Source: Streptomyces hyderabadensis (GTDB taxonomy: Bacteria > Actinomycetota > Actinomycetes > Streptomycetales > Streptomycetaceae). From it: a DNA stretch of 64,000 bases. The notes below the pieces were generated by a model, which was not told the DNA's origin, ran no database searches, and was given only the letters and a program-made list of their open reading frames with translations. Below, one piece after another: positions 46,192 to 55,600 of this stretch; positions within the stretch are counted from its first letter, which is position 1; every line of letters starts with the position of its first letter. A program made the position numbers and the translations under genes. The DNA is taken from NCBI RefSeq assembly GCF_020404845.1, contig NZ_JAIOJZ010000010.1:1-64000 (forward strand), written 5' to 3'.

Positions 46192-46218
46192 ACCGCTGTC
46201 CGGATACTGGACAGCGGT
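46192..46218. promoter_or_regulatory. Inverted repeat upstream of the metN leader
   Basis: A perfect inverted repeat with 10-bp arms ACCGCTGTCC and GGACAGCGGT and a 7-base spacer lies 38 bases upstream of the leader frame. It could be an operator for a repressor or a structured RNA element. Confidence 0.5.
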
Positions 46219-46481
46219 GGACGGTGGATGGCCGCGGGGGCGGGAATCGGCCCCGGGCGCTGATCTCCGCTCCGCCCTCGGTGACCAGTGCCGACAAGGC
46301 CGAGCGGCCGTTGCCGCCGGGTCGGCGCCGAGTCCGTGGGCGCGGTGGGTTGTGGCCAACGCCACGGTTCGCATCCCGGCGGCGCGGCAGGCCCGGAGAC
46401 CGGCGGGGCGTGCCCGGCCCTGCCCCCGACCCTGCGGGGCCGGGGACGGCGGGCCTTTTGGGCCGTAATAGGCTCGCTGCC

Positions 46482-46841
46482 ATGCTTGACGTCCTGACGC
46501 TGGTGACCGGCGTCGCCGCACTGCTGCTGGCCGCCTGGTGCGGCTGGGCCGCCTACCGCGACCAGCCGACGAAGGACTGGCACTTCATCGGCATGGCCGT
46601 GGTCTCGGCGCTGGCGCTGATCCAGCTGGTGGTCGGGGTCGTGCAGCTGGCGCGGGGCGAGGAACCGGAGCAGGGCACGACGATCTTCGTGGCGTATCTG
46701 CTGGGCGCCTTCGCCTGTGTGCCGGCGGCGGGCTTCATGTCGCTGGCCGAGCGCACTCGGTGGGGCTCGGTGACGGTCGCGGCGGGCGGTGTCGTCCTCG
46801 CCGTCCTGGAGGTCCGGCTGTATGACATCTGGGGAGGCTGA
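46482..46841 (+). CDS. Integral membrane protein of unknown function (119 residues)
   Basis: The protein has four hydrophobic helices (LTLVTGVAALLLAAWCGWAAY, FIGMAVVSALALIQLVVGVV, IFVAYLLGAFACVPAAGFMSL, VTVAAGGVVLAVLEVRL) and little else. The second membrane protein gene follows after one base with its own GGGGAGG site. The pair probably acts together. I do not recognise the family. Confidence 0.85.
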   Translation: MLDVLTLVTGVAALLLAAWCGWAAYRDQPTKDWHFIGMAVVSALALIQLVVGVVQLARGEEPEQGTTIFVAYLLGAFACVPAAGFMSLAERTRWGSVTVAAGGVVLAVLEVRLYDIWGG

Positions 46842-46842
46842 G

Positions 46843-47259
46843 ATGGTGGCCACGGAGGAGAAGCGGGCCGGACAGCGGCTGATCGGCGGGCCCGGCATCC
46901 TGCTGGTGTGGCTGTACGGCGTGATGGTCGTCGGCGCGGTGTCGCGATCCGTGTACCAGATCGCGACCGAGTTCGACCGGGCCCCGCTCGCCTATTCGCT
47001 GTCGGCTGTCGCGGGCGTCGTCTACGGGTTCATCACCTACACCCTGGTGCGCGGCGGCGAGACGGCCCGCAGGGCGGCGCAGGTGTGCTGCGCCGCCGAG
47101 TTGGTGGGCGTGCTGACGGTCGGCACCTGGACGCTGGTGGAGCCGTCGGCCTTCCCGGACGCGACCGTGTGGTCGGACTACGGGATGGGATACCTCTTCA
47201 TCCCCGTGCTGCTGCCGCTGTCGGCCCTGTACTGGCTGCGCCGGGCCCGCACCGCCTAG
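46843..47259 (+). CDS. Integral membrane protein of unknown function (138 residues)
   Basis: The protein has four membrane helices with a short cytoplasmic N-terminus (ATEEKRAGQRLIGG). Its start, ATG at 46843, has a GGGGAGG site inside the last codons of the preceding gene, so the two are cotranscribed. Both converge on a GNAT gene. No family recognised. Confidence 0.85.
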   Translation: MVATEEKRAGQRLIGGPGILLVWLYGVMVVGAVSRSVYQIATEFDRAPLAYSLSAVAGVVYGFITYTLVRGGETARRAAQVCCAAELVGVLTVGTWTLVEPSAFPDATVWSDYGMGYLFIPVLLPLSALYWLRRARTA

Positions 47260-47283
47260 CGGTCGCCGGGGCCCGGCGGTCGG

Positions 47284-47781
47284 TCAGGCCGTGGTGGCGT
47301 ACGCCTCCGCCGGCTTCTCCAGGACGATCATGGGCACCCCGTCGGTGCCCTCGGCGGTGCCCACCGTCTCGTAGCCGACGCGGCGGTACAGCCGCAGGTT
47401 GCCCTCGCTGCGGTGGCCGGTGTGCAGCCGGAACCGCTTGGCACCGCGCTGCTCGACCAGGGCGGACTCGGCGGCCCGCAGCAGCCGGGCCCCGATGCCG
47501 TGCCCCTGGAGGCGGGGGTGGACGCAGAGCTTGCCGATGGACGCCGCCCCGTCCTCGGTCACCCGTCCCCGCACCGAGCCGACGACCTCGTCGCCGAGCC
47601 GCGCCACGAAGACGCAGTCGGCGGCGACCTCCTCGCGCACGGAGTCCAGGGTCTGGACGAGCGGGTCGATGCGGTAGTTGGCGTACAGCGCCGCCTCGCT
47701 CTGGAAGCAGAGGTACTGCAGCCGGAAGATCTGCTCGGCGTCCTGTCCGGTCGCCGCCGAGATGGTCACGCTCATGCCCAT
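47284..47781 (-). CDS. GNAT family acetyltransferase
   Basis: This 165-residue single-domain GNAT has the IGKLCVHPRLQGHGIGARLLRAAE acetyl-CoA loop and the LHTGHRSEGNLRLYRRVGYE C-terminal motif. The substrate is unknown. The start at 47781 has a GGGAGG site about 9 bases upstream; an ATG two codons later is possible. It is 57 bases downstream-divergent from the sigma-factor region on the same strand. Confidence 0.88.
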   Translation of the reverse strand: MGMSVTISAATGQDAEQIFRLQYLCFQSEAALYANYRIDPLVQTLDSVREEVAADCVFVARLGDEVVGSVRGRVTEDGAASIGKLCVHPRLQGHGIGARLLRAAESALVEQRGAKRFRLHTGHRSEGNLRLYRRVGYETVGTAEGTDGVPMIVLEKPAEAYATTA

Positions 47782-47838
47782 GTGCGCATGCCTCCCGCTC
47801 ACCTGATCACCTGTGGTCCCCCACTCCTATCCCCGTCC

Positions 47839-48339
47839 TCAGCCGGCCGCAACCTCCGGCGTCAGCAATCGACGCAGACATCCCAGACATCGGGAGCGTT
47901 CCGGACCAAGACTGCCCTGTGAGATACCCAACTCCCCCGCGATTTCCCGGTATGTGAGGTCCCTGGGCGACAACAGGGCCTCCATCAGGCGGGGGCAGCG
48001 GCCCGGCAGTCTGCGCACCGCTTCGCGCAGGGCACGGCGGCGGGCCGCGGCGAGGGCGAGCCGCTCGGGCTCCTGGGCGTACTCGGCGACACCGGCGGGT
48101 TCGGTGCCGTACGGCCGCTCGTTGCGGGTCGTGCGGCGGGTGCGGCGGGCCTCGGTGCGGACGGCGCTGCGCAGCCAGCGGTGCGGGTCCGGGGGCGGGC
48201 CGTCGGCCGCCAGGCGCTCCAGCAGGCGCAGCCAGACCGCCTGTTCCAGGTCGCCGGGCTCGGTTCCGGACGCATATGCCTCGGCCGAGGCCTCGGCGGT
48301 GAGCAGGGGGCGCAGGGAGGTCACCAGGTCGGGCGTCAT
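47839..48339 (-). CDS. ECF-like RNA polymerase sigma factor
   Basis: The 166-residue protein has a reduced sigma-2 region (GDLEQAVWLRLLERL, then RWLRSAVRTEARRTRR) and a sigma-4 helix-turn-helix (ALREAVRRLPGRCPRLMEALLSPRDLTYREIAGELGISQGSLG). The C-terminal half carries a CLGC pair. It would direct RNA polymerase to a small regulon; no anti-sigma gene is adjacent. The start is ATG at 48339 or GTG at 48345, without a clear ribosome binding site. Confidence 0.85.
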   Translation of the reverse strand: MTPDLVTSLRPLLTAEASAEAYASGTEPGDLEQAVWLRLLERLAADGPPPDPHRWLRSAVRTEARRTRRTTRNERPYGTEPAGVAEYAQEPERLALAAARRRALREAVRRLPGRCPRLMEALLSPRDLTYREIAGELGISQGSLGPERSRCLGCLRRLLTPEVAAG

Positions 48340-48352
48340 ATGCACGTCGACG

Positions 48353-48386
48353 CGGCCGCCCGGACGGCGGGTTGCCCGGGCGGCCG
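48353..48386 (-). terminator. Hairpin after the glycerophosphodiesterase gene
   Basis: A perfect 11-bp stem CGGCCGCCCGG/CCGGGCGGCCG with a 12-base loop lies 27 bases past the glpQ stop and before the sigma-factor start on the same strand. Confidence 0.6.
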
Positions 48387-48413
48387 AAGGTCACCCCAAC
48401 CGGGGGTGTGCGC

Positions 48414-49601
48414 TCAGCCGTTGACGCCGTTGACGAATTCCTCGCGGGCCAGCACGCCGGTGTCCGGGTTGTCGGTGAAGATGCCGTCGATGCCGGTGGC
48501 GAAGTACGTCCGGAAGGCACCGAAGACGTCGCCGTAGGCGTCGGGGTCGCTGCCCTTGCGGAACTCGGCGGGCAGGAAGGGGTTCTCGTTGCGCATGGTG
48601 TACGGGTGCAGGATCAGGCCCGCCCGGTGCGCGTCGCGGACGAGTGTGGTCGGCTCGGTGAGCCGCCCGGCGGAGTCCTTCGGGACGATCAGGTCCAGGG
48701 TCGGTCCGATGCCCTGCGCGTAGGAGGCGATCTCCTTCAGGCCCTTGGGCGTGACGAGGTCGGCCGTGGTGCGCGGGTCGCCGGTCTCGACGAAGTCCCA
48801 GGGGCGGCTGTTCGCGCCGGACAGCAGGACGGCGAGCGGGTTGCCGACCAGCTTGTTCATCCGCTGGATGCTGGTGGGCTCGAAGGACTGGATGATGACG
48901 GGCGAGTTCTTGCGGTCCTTGCCGTACTTGCGCAGCAGCCGTGCCAGGCGCTCCTCGGTGCCCAGGCCCAGCTTGCGGAAGTAGGTGGGGTGCTTCAGCT
49001 CGGGGTAGATCCAGACCTGCTTGCCGCGCCTGCGGGTCTGCTCGTTCTGCCAGCGCAGCACCTCCTCGAACGTGGGGATCTCCCAGCGGCCGTCGTAGAG
49101 GGTGTTGTGCGGGCGGTTGGCCGGGATGCGCTCGGTGGCGCGCAGCGTCTTCAGCTCGGCGAGCGTGAAGTCCTCGGTGAACCAGCCGGTGGTGGAGACC
49201 CCGTCGAGCAGCTTGGTGCGCCTGCGGTCGGCGAACTCCGGGTGGTCGGCGACGTCCGTGGTGCCGCCGATCTCGGGTTCGTGCCGGCAGACGAGGTGAC
49301 CGTCCTTGGTGGGGACCAGGTCGCCGGCCTCGACGATGTCGGCGCCCATGTCGAGGGCCAGCTCGTAGGAGCCGAAGGTGTGCTCGGGGCGGTAGCCGCT
49401 CGCGCCGCGGTGACCGATGACGGTCGGCACGGGCAGGCTCTTCATCCCGCCGCCGTGTCCGGTGCCGTGCCCGGTGCCGGTGGCTCTCGCCGTGCCGGGC
49501 AGGCCCAGTACGGCCCCGCCCGCGCCGAGCACCGCCGCCCCGAGGAGCGCCCGCCGTCCGGTACCGCCGTCCGCCCGCTCGTCCGACTCCTGCGTTCCCA
49601 T
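48414..49601 (-). CDS. glpQ: Secreted glycerophosphodiester phosphodiesterase GlpQ
   Basis: The 395-residue GDPD-family enzyme has a Tat signal (GRRALLGAAVLGAGGAVLG) and the catalytic motifs GHRGASGYRPEHT, VEAGDLVPTKDGHLVCRHEPE and YPELKHP. It hydrolyses glycerophosphodiesters outside the cell to glycerol 3-phosphate and an alcohol, a phosphate-scavenging step. The ATG at 49601 follows AGGAGGG. PhoP control of glpQ genes is described in S. coelicolor, and repeat units like PHO-box elements lie far upstream (see 49931). Confidence 0.95.
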   Translation of the reverse strand: MGTQESDERADGGTGRRALLGAAVLGAGGAVLGLPGTARATGTGHGTGHGGGMKSLPVPTVIGHRGASGYRPEHTFGSYELALDMGADIVEAGDLVPTKDGHLVCRHEPEIGGTTDVADHPEFADRRRTKLLDGVSTTGWFTEDFTLAELKTLRATERIPANRPHNTLYDGRWEIPTFEEVLRWQNEQTRRRGKQVWIYPELKHPTYFRKLGLGTEERLARLLRKYGKDRKNSPVIIQSFEPTSIQRMNKLVGNPLAVLLSGANSRPWDFVETGDPRTTADLVTPKGLKEIASYAQGIGPTLDLIVPKDSAGRLTEPTTLVRDAHRAGLILHPYTMRNENPFLPAEFRKGSDPDAYGDVFGAFRTYFATGIDGIFTDNPDTGVLAREEFVNGVNG

Positions 49602-49897
49602 GGGGCCCTCCTGCCGTCGACCGTCCAGTGCGGGCCGATCGTAGGGGCGCGTACATGACGAGCGGGAGACCGCGGCCGGAACGCGCGGGTGCGTCGAGGT
49701 GTCGTGTGGGGCGGACGGCTGACGTGCCGTCGGCTTGACGGCGAGGTGGCGGGGTAGGCGAAGGGCACGGGCCCGGTGGCGGCGACCGGCGGCGCGCCTC
49801 ACGTGGAGCGCGGGCCGTATGTGCTTCGATCCGGGCCGTGGCCGCACCGTGGAACCGGAACGCCGGTCCTCGCGGACGCGACCTGCCTCACATCCCC

Positions 49898-49929
49898 GCG
49901 TGGGCGTTACCTGCGCGCAACGCCCACGC
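49898..49929. promoter_or_regulatory. Inverted repeat upstream of glpQ
   Basis: Perfect 11-bp arms GCGTGGGCGTT and AACGCCCACGC surround a 10-base spacer in the divergent gap between glpQ and the acyltransferase gene. It may be an operator or a terminator-like structure. Confidence 0.5.
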
Positions 49930-49935
49930 ACCGCA

Positions 49936-49973
49936 GGTGAACACGCGTCAACGCCGTGTAAGACCCGGGTGAC
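49936..49973 (-). promoter_or_regulatory. Candidate PHO-box repeats upstream of glpQ
   Basis: On the minus strand four units, GTCACCC, CTTACAC, GTTGACG and GTTCACC, are spaced 10-11 bases apart. They resemble Streptomyces PHO-box direct repeats (GTTCACC-type, 11-base period). The distance to the glpQ start is about 335 bases, so a long leader would be needed. Confidence 0.35.
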
Positions 49974-50055
49974 CCGAGGTGCGTGACCCCCCGGGCCGCG
50001 AGTAATGTCCTCACCTGCACAGACTCATACCGCATCCCCGACACCGGAGGGCCCG

Positions 50056-50727
50056 TTGTCCCGCTTCGTGTTCATCAAGGCAGTGCTCGGTCCGATCATG
50101 CGCCTGATGTTCCGCACACGGGTGGAGGGTGTGGAGAACATCCCGGGCGACGGTCCGGTGATCCTGGCCGGCAACCACCTCACCTTCATCGACTCGGTGA
50201 TCATGCCCCTGACCTGTGACCGGCAGGTCTTCTTCATCGGCAAGGACGAGTACGTCACCGGCAAGGGCCTCAAGGGGCGGCTGATGGCCTGGTTCTTCAC
50301 GGGGGTCGGCATGGTCCCGGTGGACCGGGACGGCGGCCGGGGCGGGGTGGCGGCGCTGATGACCGGCCGCCGCATCCTGGAGGAGGGCCACGTCTTCGGC
50401 ATCTACCCGGAGGGCACCCGCTCCCCCGACGGCCGCCTCTACCGCGGTCGCACCGGTATCGCCCGGCTCACCCTGATGACGGGCGCCCCGGTGGTGCCGT
50501 TCGCCGTCATCGGCACCGACAAGCTGCAGCCGGGCGGCGCGGGTCTGCCCCGGCCGGGCAGGGTCACGGTCCGCTTCGGCGAGGCGATGGAGTTCTCCCG
50601 CTACGAGGGCATGGACCGCGACCGCTACGTCCTGCGGGCGGTGACCGACTCCGTGATGGCGGAGGTCATGCGGCTGTCCGGCCAGGAGTACGTGGACATG
50701 TACGCGAGCAAGGCGAAGGCGGCGTAG
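50056..50727 (+). CDS. 1-acyl-glycerol-3-phosphate acyltransferase-like (PlsC family)
   Basis: The 223-residue PlsC-family acyltransferase has the catalytic H-X4-D as NHLTFID and the glycerol-phosphate motif YPEGTRSPDGRLYRGRTG, with VPVDRDGG in between. It transfers acyl groups to a lysophospholipid. I chose the TTG at 50056, preceded by GGAGG at good distance and beginning LSRFVFIKAVLGPIMR as relatives do; an ATG at 50005 lacks a site. It is divergent from glpQ and converges on the MFS gene. Confidence 0.9.
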   Translation: MSRFVFIKAVLGPIMRLMFRTRVEGVENIPGDGPVILAGNHLTFIDSVIMPLTCDRQVFFIGKDEYVTGKGLKGRLMAWFFTGVGMVPVDRDGGRGGVAALMTGRRILEEGHVFGIYPEGTRSPDGRLYRGRTGIARLTLMTGAPVVPFAVIGTDKLQPGGAGLPRPGRVTVRFGEAMEFSRYEGMDRDRYVLRAVTDSVMAEVMRLSGQEYVDMYASKAKAA

Positions 50728-50743
50728 CGCCGCGAACCGTCTG

Positions 50744-50786
50744 CGCGAAACGGCGGGCCGCTCGGTGAGCGGCCCGCCGTTTCGCG
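50744..50786. terminator. Very strong bidirectional terminator
   Basis: A perfect 20-bp stem (50744-50763 with 50767-50786) closes on a GGT loop between the convergent PlsC-like and MFS genes. It begins and ends with CGCGAAACGG and its complement. The position fits a terminator for both genes. Confidence 0.85.
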
Positions 50787-50804
50787 TTCCCGCGCGGCTG
50801 CGGG

Positions 50805-52337
50805 CTACGGGTGTTCCGCCCCGTCCTCCAGGCGCTGGCCGCGCAGCAGGTACCAGGACGCCGCGGCAGCGGCCAGCAGCACGGCGGCGCCGACGCCCGC
50901 CGCCAGGGTCAGGCCGTCGACGAAGGCCTGCCGGGCGGAGTCCAGCAGTGCCTCCGCCGCGGGGCCGGGGAGGTGGGCGGCGGCCTCCACCGCGCCGCCC
51001 AGTGACTCGTGGGCCGCGTCCGGGGTGCCGGCGGGGCCGGTGAAGTCGCGGTAGACGCCGGTCACGATGGAGCCGAGCACCGCGATGCCGAGGGCGGCGC
51101 CGAGTTCGTACGCCGTCTCGGAGACCGCGGAGGCGGCGCCCGCCTGTTCCCCGGGGACGCTGGAGAGGATCACGTCGGCGGTGACGGTGAAGGCGAAGCC
51201 CGCGCCGAGGCCGACGACCAGCAGGGCGGTGCCGAGCAGCGGGTAGCCGGTGTGCTGGCCGATGACGGTCAGCGCGGCGAGCGCGAGACCGACGGCGGCG
51301 AGTCCGCCGGAGACCACGGCACGGACCGAGAAGCGCCGGGCCGCGCGGCCGGCGATCAGACCGGCCGCCACCGCGCCGACGGCGGCGGGCAGTTCGGCCA
51401 GGCCCGCCTCGAAGGGCCGCCTGCCCTGGACGAGTTGCAGGTACTGGGAGAGGAAGAACACCAGCCCCGACAGGCCCAGGATGGTCAGCAGGTCGGCCAG
51501 GACCGCGCCGCTGAAGCCGCGGTTGCGGAACAGCCGCATGTCGAGCAGCGGGACCGGCATGGTCAGCTGGCGGCGGACGAAGCCGTAGAGCGCGGCGGCG
51601 CCGAGGAGGCCCGCGGCGAGCGTGGCCCAGGCGAACCCGTGGGCGGCGGTCTCCTTGACCGCGTACACCACACCGACCATGCCGACCAGGGACAGCGCGA
51701 CGCTGGCCAGGTCCCAGGGGCCCGGGTTCGGGTTGCGGGACTCGGGCAGCATCTTCACGCCGACGACGACCAGGACGGCCATGACGGGCAGGTTGATCAG
51801 GAAGACCGAGCCCCACCAGAAGTGCTCCAGCAGGAACCCGCCGACCACCGGGCCGACCGCCGCACCGGCGGAGGCGGCCGCGCCCCAGATGCCGACGGCG
51901 AGGCTGCGTTCGCGCGGGTCGTGGAAGAGGTTGCGGATCAGGGCGAGGGTGGCGGGCATCAGGGTGGCGCCCGCGACGCCGAGCAGGGCCCGGGCGAGGA
52001 TCATCACCTCGGGCGTGTGCGCGTAGGCGTTGAGGACCGAGATCGCGCCGAACGCGGTGGCGCCGAGGAGCAGGATCCGTTTGCGTCCGATGCGGTCGCC
52101 GAGGCTGCCCATGGAGACGAGCAGACCGGCGATGACGAAGGAGTAGACGTCGCCGATCCAGAGCAGCTGGGTGCCGGAGGGCGCGAGGTCCTCGCTGATG
52201 TAGGGGGTCGCGAGACCGAGTACGGTCGCGTCGACGGCCACCAGCAGCACGGCCAGCACCAGGACGGACAGCGCCAGCCAGCGGCCGGGGCGCTTCACCG
52301 CCTCGGTCGGGTGGGCCGGCTGCAGGGTGCGGTTCAT
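50805..52337 (-). CDS. DHA2-type MFS drug efflux transporter
   Basis: The 510-residue protein has about 14 membrane helices and the DHA2 motifs: WIGDVYSFVIAGLLVSMGSLGDRIGRKR (motif A) in the N-terminal half and the motif C region AAASAGAAVGPVVGG. It likely exports drugs or antiseptics using the proton gradient. The ATG at 52337 overlaps the TetR stop by 4 bases, so repressor and pump are cotranscribed. Confidence 0.93.
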   Translation of the reverse strand: MNRTLQPAHPTEAVKRPGRWLALSVLVLAVLLVAVDATVLGLATPYISEDLAPSGTQLLWIGDVYSFVIAGLLVSMGSLGDRIGRKRILLLGATAFGAISVLNAYAHTPEVMILARALLGVAGATLMPATLALIRNLFHDPRERSLAVGIWGAAASAGAAVGPVVGGFLLEHFWWGSVFLINLPVMAVLVVVGVKMLPESRNPNPGPWDLASVALSLVGMVGVVYAVKETAAHGFAWATLAAGLLGAAALYGFVRRQLTMPVPLLDMRLFRNRGFSGAVLADLLTILGLSGLVFFLSQYLQLVQGRRPFEAGLAELPAAVGAVAAGLIAGRAARRFSVRAVVSGGLAAVGLALAALTVIGQHTGYPLLGTALLVVGLGAGFAFTVTADVILSSVPGEQAGAASAVSETAYELGAALGIAVLGSIVTGVYRDFTGPAGTPDAAHESLGGAVEAAAHLPGPAAEALLDSARQAFVDGLTLAAGVGAAVLLAAAAASWYLLRGQRLEDGAEHP

Positions 52338-52885
52338 GGTTCCTCTCTCCGGAGTGCGCCGCCGAGCAGCAGCTCGACGATCATGTGGGTGAAGTCGTTG
52401 CGGGCCACGCGGCCCTCGGCCACCGCCCAGGCGCCGGAGGCCAGCAGGCCGTAGAGCGCCTCGGTGAGCCAGGTGGGTGTGAGGTCGATGCGGAACTCGC
52501 CGCTCTCCTGGCCCCGGCGGAACAGTTCGGTGAGCCCGGCGTCGAGGCGGGCCCAGCCCTCGTTCTGCTCCTCGCCCTCGAACAGCTGGTTCTCGGTGTA
52601 GAGGAAGGCGAGCAGACCGGCGGCGGGTTCGATCTCGCGGACCAGGCGGCGCACCGCATCGGCCGCCGGGCCCGCGTCGGTGCGGGCAGCTTTCAGCGCG
52701 GCCTCGCACTCGGCGATGCCGAGCGACTCCAGCGCCCGGACGAGGGCGTCGCGCCCGGCGAAGTGCCGGTGCAGCGTGGCCCGGCTGATGCCGGCGGCCC
52801 TGGCGACCTCGTCCATGGTCGCGGTGGATTTCCGGGTCAGCAGGGCCGCGGCGCTGCGCAGTACCTGTTCACGATCGACGGCCAT
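52334..52885 (-). CDS. TetR family transcriptional repressor
   Basis: The 183-residue protein has an N-terminal TetR helix-turn-helix (TMDEVARAAGISRATLHRHFAGRDALVRAL) and an all-helical ligand domain. The ATG at 52885 has no ribosome binding site, and an operator-like palindrome lies 18 bases upstream. A longer frame beginning at 52912 would run through the palindrome, so I reject it. It would repress itself and the downstream DHA2-type efflux gene until a ligand binds. Confidence 0.92.
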   Translation of the reverse strand: MAVDREQVLRSAAALLTRKSTATMDEVARAAGISRATLHRHFAGRDALVRALESLGIAECEAALKAARTDAGPAADAVRRLVREIEPAAGLLAFLYTENQLFEGEEQNEGWARLDAGLTELFRRGQESGEFRIDLTPTWLTEALYGLLASGAWAVAEGRVARNDFTHMIVELLLGGALRREEP

Positions 52886-52903
52886 GAGACAACGGTAACC
52901 CAT

Positions 52904-52923
52904 ATGAGACATGTTTGTCTCAT
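52904..52923. promoter_or_regulatory. Palindromic operator of the TetR/MFS operon
   Basis: Perfect 8-bp arms ATGAGACA and TGTCTCAT with a 4-base spacer TGTT make a 20-base palindrome just upstream of the TetR start. The size and place fit a TetR dimer site for autoregulation. Confidence 0.75.
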
Positions 52924-52980
52924 GCTGGGCATGCGTGACTCACCACTCCCGGCGGTCACGGAGTCAGCGGGTGGGCGGTC

Positions 52981-53952
52981 TCAGTGCCAGGGCAGCTGCC
53001 CGCGGCGCTCCCAGTAGGCGTGCGGGTCCTCGGCGAGTGCGCCCAGGCGCGCCACCTGGTCGTCGTCGAGGTCGACCACGGCGGCGTGCAGGTTGGAGCC
53101 GAGCTGGTTGACCGTCGCCGCGCCGGAGAGCACCACACCGGCCCAGGGTTGCCGCAGGACCAGGGCGAGGGCGACCGCGTCGCAGCCGAGCGCCGTCTCC
53201 TCGGCGACGGCCTTCAGGACGTCGGGGGCGTGCGGCTCCGCGAGGCGGCCGTTGGCCATGCCCTCCTTGACGATCACCGTGAGCCCGGCCTCGTGCGCCT
53301 CGGCCAGCGCGGGCCCGGCGGAGGTCTCCAGGGCGTTGTACGTCGACTGGACGGTGCGGAACAGGGGCTCGCCGTCGACGGTCACCGCGAGCGCGGCGCG
53401 GATGGCGTCGGCCTGGGCGGGGCCGCTGGTGGAGAAGCCGACGGTGCTGCCCTGCGCGGCGGCCTCGGCCAGCCTGGCGTGCAGCTCCTTGTCGGTGAGG
53501 GCGGGGCTGTCCGGGGTGAGCGAGTGGATCTGGTACAGGTCGAGCCGGTCGCCGAGCAGGGCGTCGGTCTCCGCGCGCTGGCGGTCGTAGGTGGCGACGC
53601 CGTGGTCCTTGACCTCGTGCTGCTCGGCGTCGGCGGACCAGTCGGCGGTGTAGGTGTAGCCCCATTTGCTGCCGACGACCACGTCGTCGACGTCGGGGCG
53701 GTCCCGGAGCCAGTCGGCCAGGAACTCCTCCGAGCGGCCGTAGGAACGGGCCGCGTCGAAGTACCGCACGCCCTGCGCGTAGGCGGCGTCCAGGAGGTCG
53801 TGGGTGCGTTCGCGCAGCGCCTCGACGGTACGGTCGGCCGGCAGGTCCCGGTCCCGGCCGAGGTTGATGTAGCCGGGGCGGCCGACGGCGGCGAGACCCA
53901 GTCCGATGTGGCAGGTGGGGGTGGTCGCCGCGGCCAGGCGGGCGAAGGGCAT
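52981..53952 (-). CDS. Aldo/keto reductase
   Basis: The 323-residue protein follows the AKR pattern. The catalytic residues are recognisable: Asp and Tyr in RYFDAARSYGRSEEF, Lys in VVGSKWG and His in LYQIHSLTPDS. It would be an NADPH-dependent oxidoreductase for an aldehyde, ketone or sugar. The ATG at 53952 has GGAG 7 bases upstream. It follows argH on the same strand, and no link to arginine is evident. Confidence 0.92.
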   Translation of the reverse strand: MPFARLAAATTPTCHIGLGLAAVGRPGYINLGRDRDLPADRTVEALRERTHDLLDAAYAQGVRYFDAARSYGRSEEFLADWLRDRPDVDDVVVGSKWGYTYTADWSADAEQHEVKDHGVATYDRQRAETDALLGDRLDLYQIHSLTPDSPALTDKELHARLAEAAAQGSTVGFSTSGPAQADAIRAALAVTVDGEPLFRTVQSTYNALETSAGPALAEAHEAGLTVIVKEGMANGRLAEPHAPDVLKAVAEETALGCDAVALALVLRQPWAGVVLSGAATVNQLGSNLHAAVVDLDDDQVARLGALAEDPHAYWERRGQLPWH

Positions 53953-54053
53953 CGCGGGCTCCGTTCGGTCGGCTGCTGAAGCTGTGGTGCTGCTGAGCTG
54001 TTGACCAACGTAACCGCGATGCCCCTCGGGCACACCGGGGCGGCTGCCCGCCG

Positions 54054-55493
<1,440 letters not shown>

Positions 55494-55510
55494 TCACCGT
55501 ACGATCACTG

Positions 55511-55558
55511 TCATGCATGAGTATGCAGAACCCTGCATGATTCGTCAATCTTGCAGGG
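55511..55558. promoter_or_regulatory. ARG-box-like sites upstream of argH
   Basis: ATGCATGAGTATGCAG and a second pair CCCTGCAT...TTGCAGGG lie 30-77 bases upstream of argH. They resemble the ATGCAT/TGCAT half sites bound by Streptomyces ArgR, which is encoded at 60123-60662. ArgR repression of argH in excess arginine is the likely role. Confidence 0.6.
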
Positions 55559-55600
55559 TGATGCCGCCATCGGCGTCCCGCACCCTCATAATCGTTAGAC

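Noticed and set aside
52886..52912. Longer N-terminus of the TetR protein
   Set aside because: It would extend into the palindromic operator, lacks a ribosome binding site and is not family-like.
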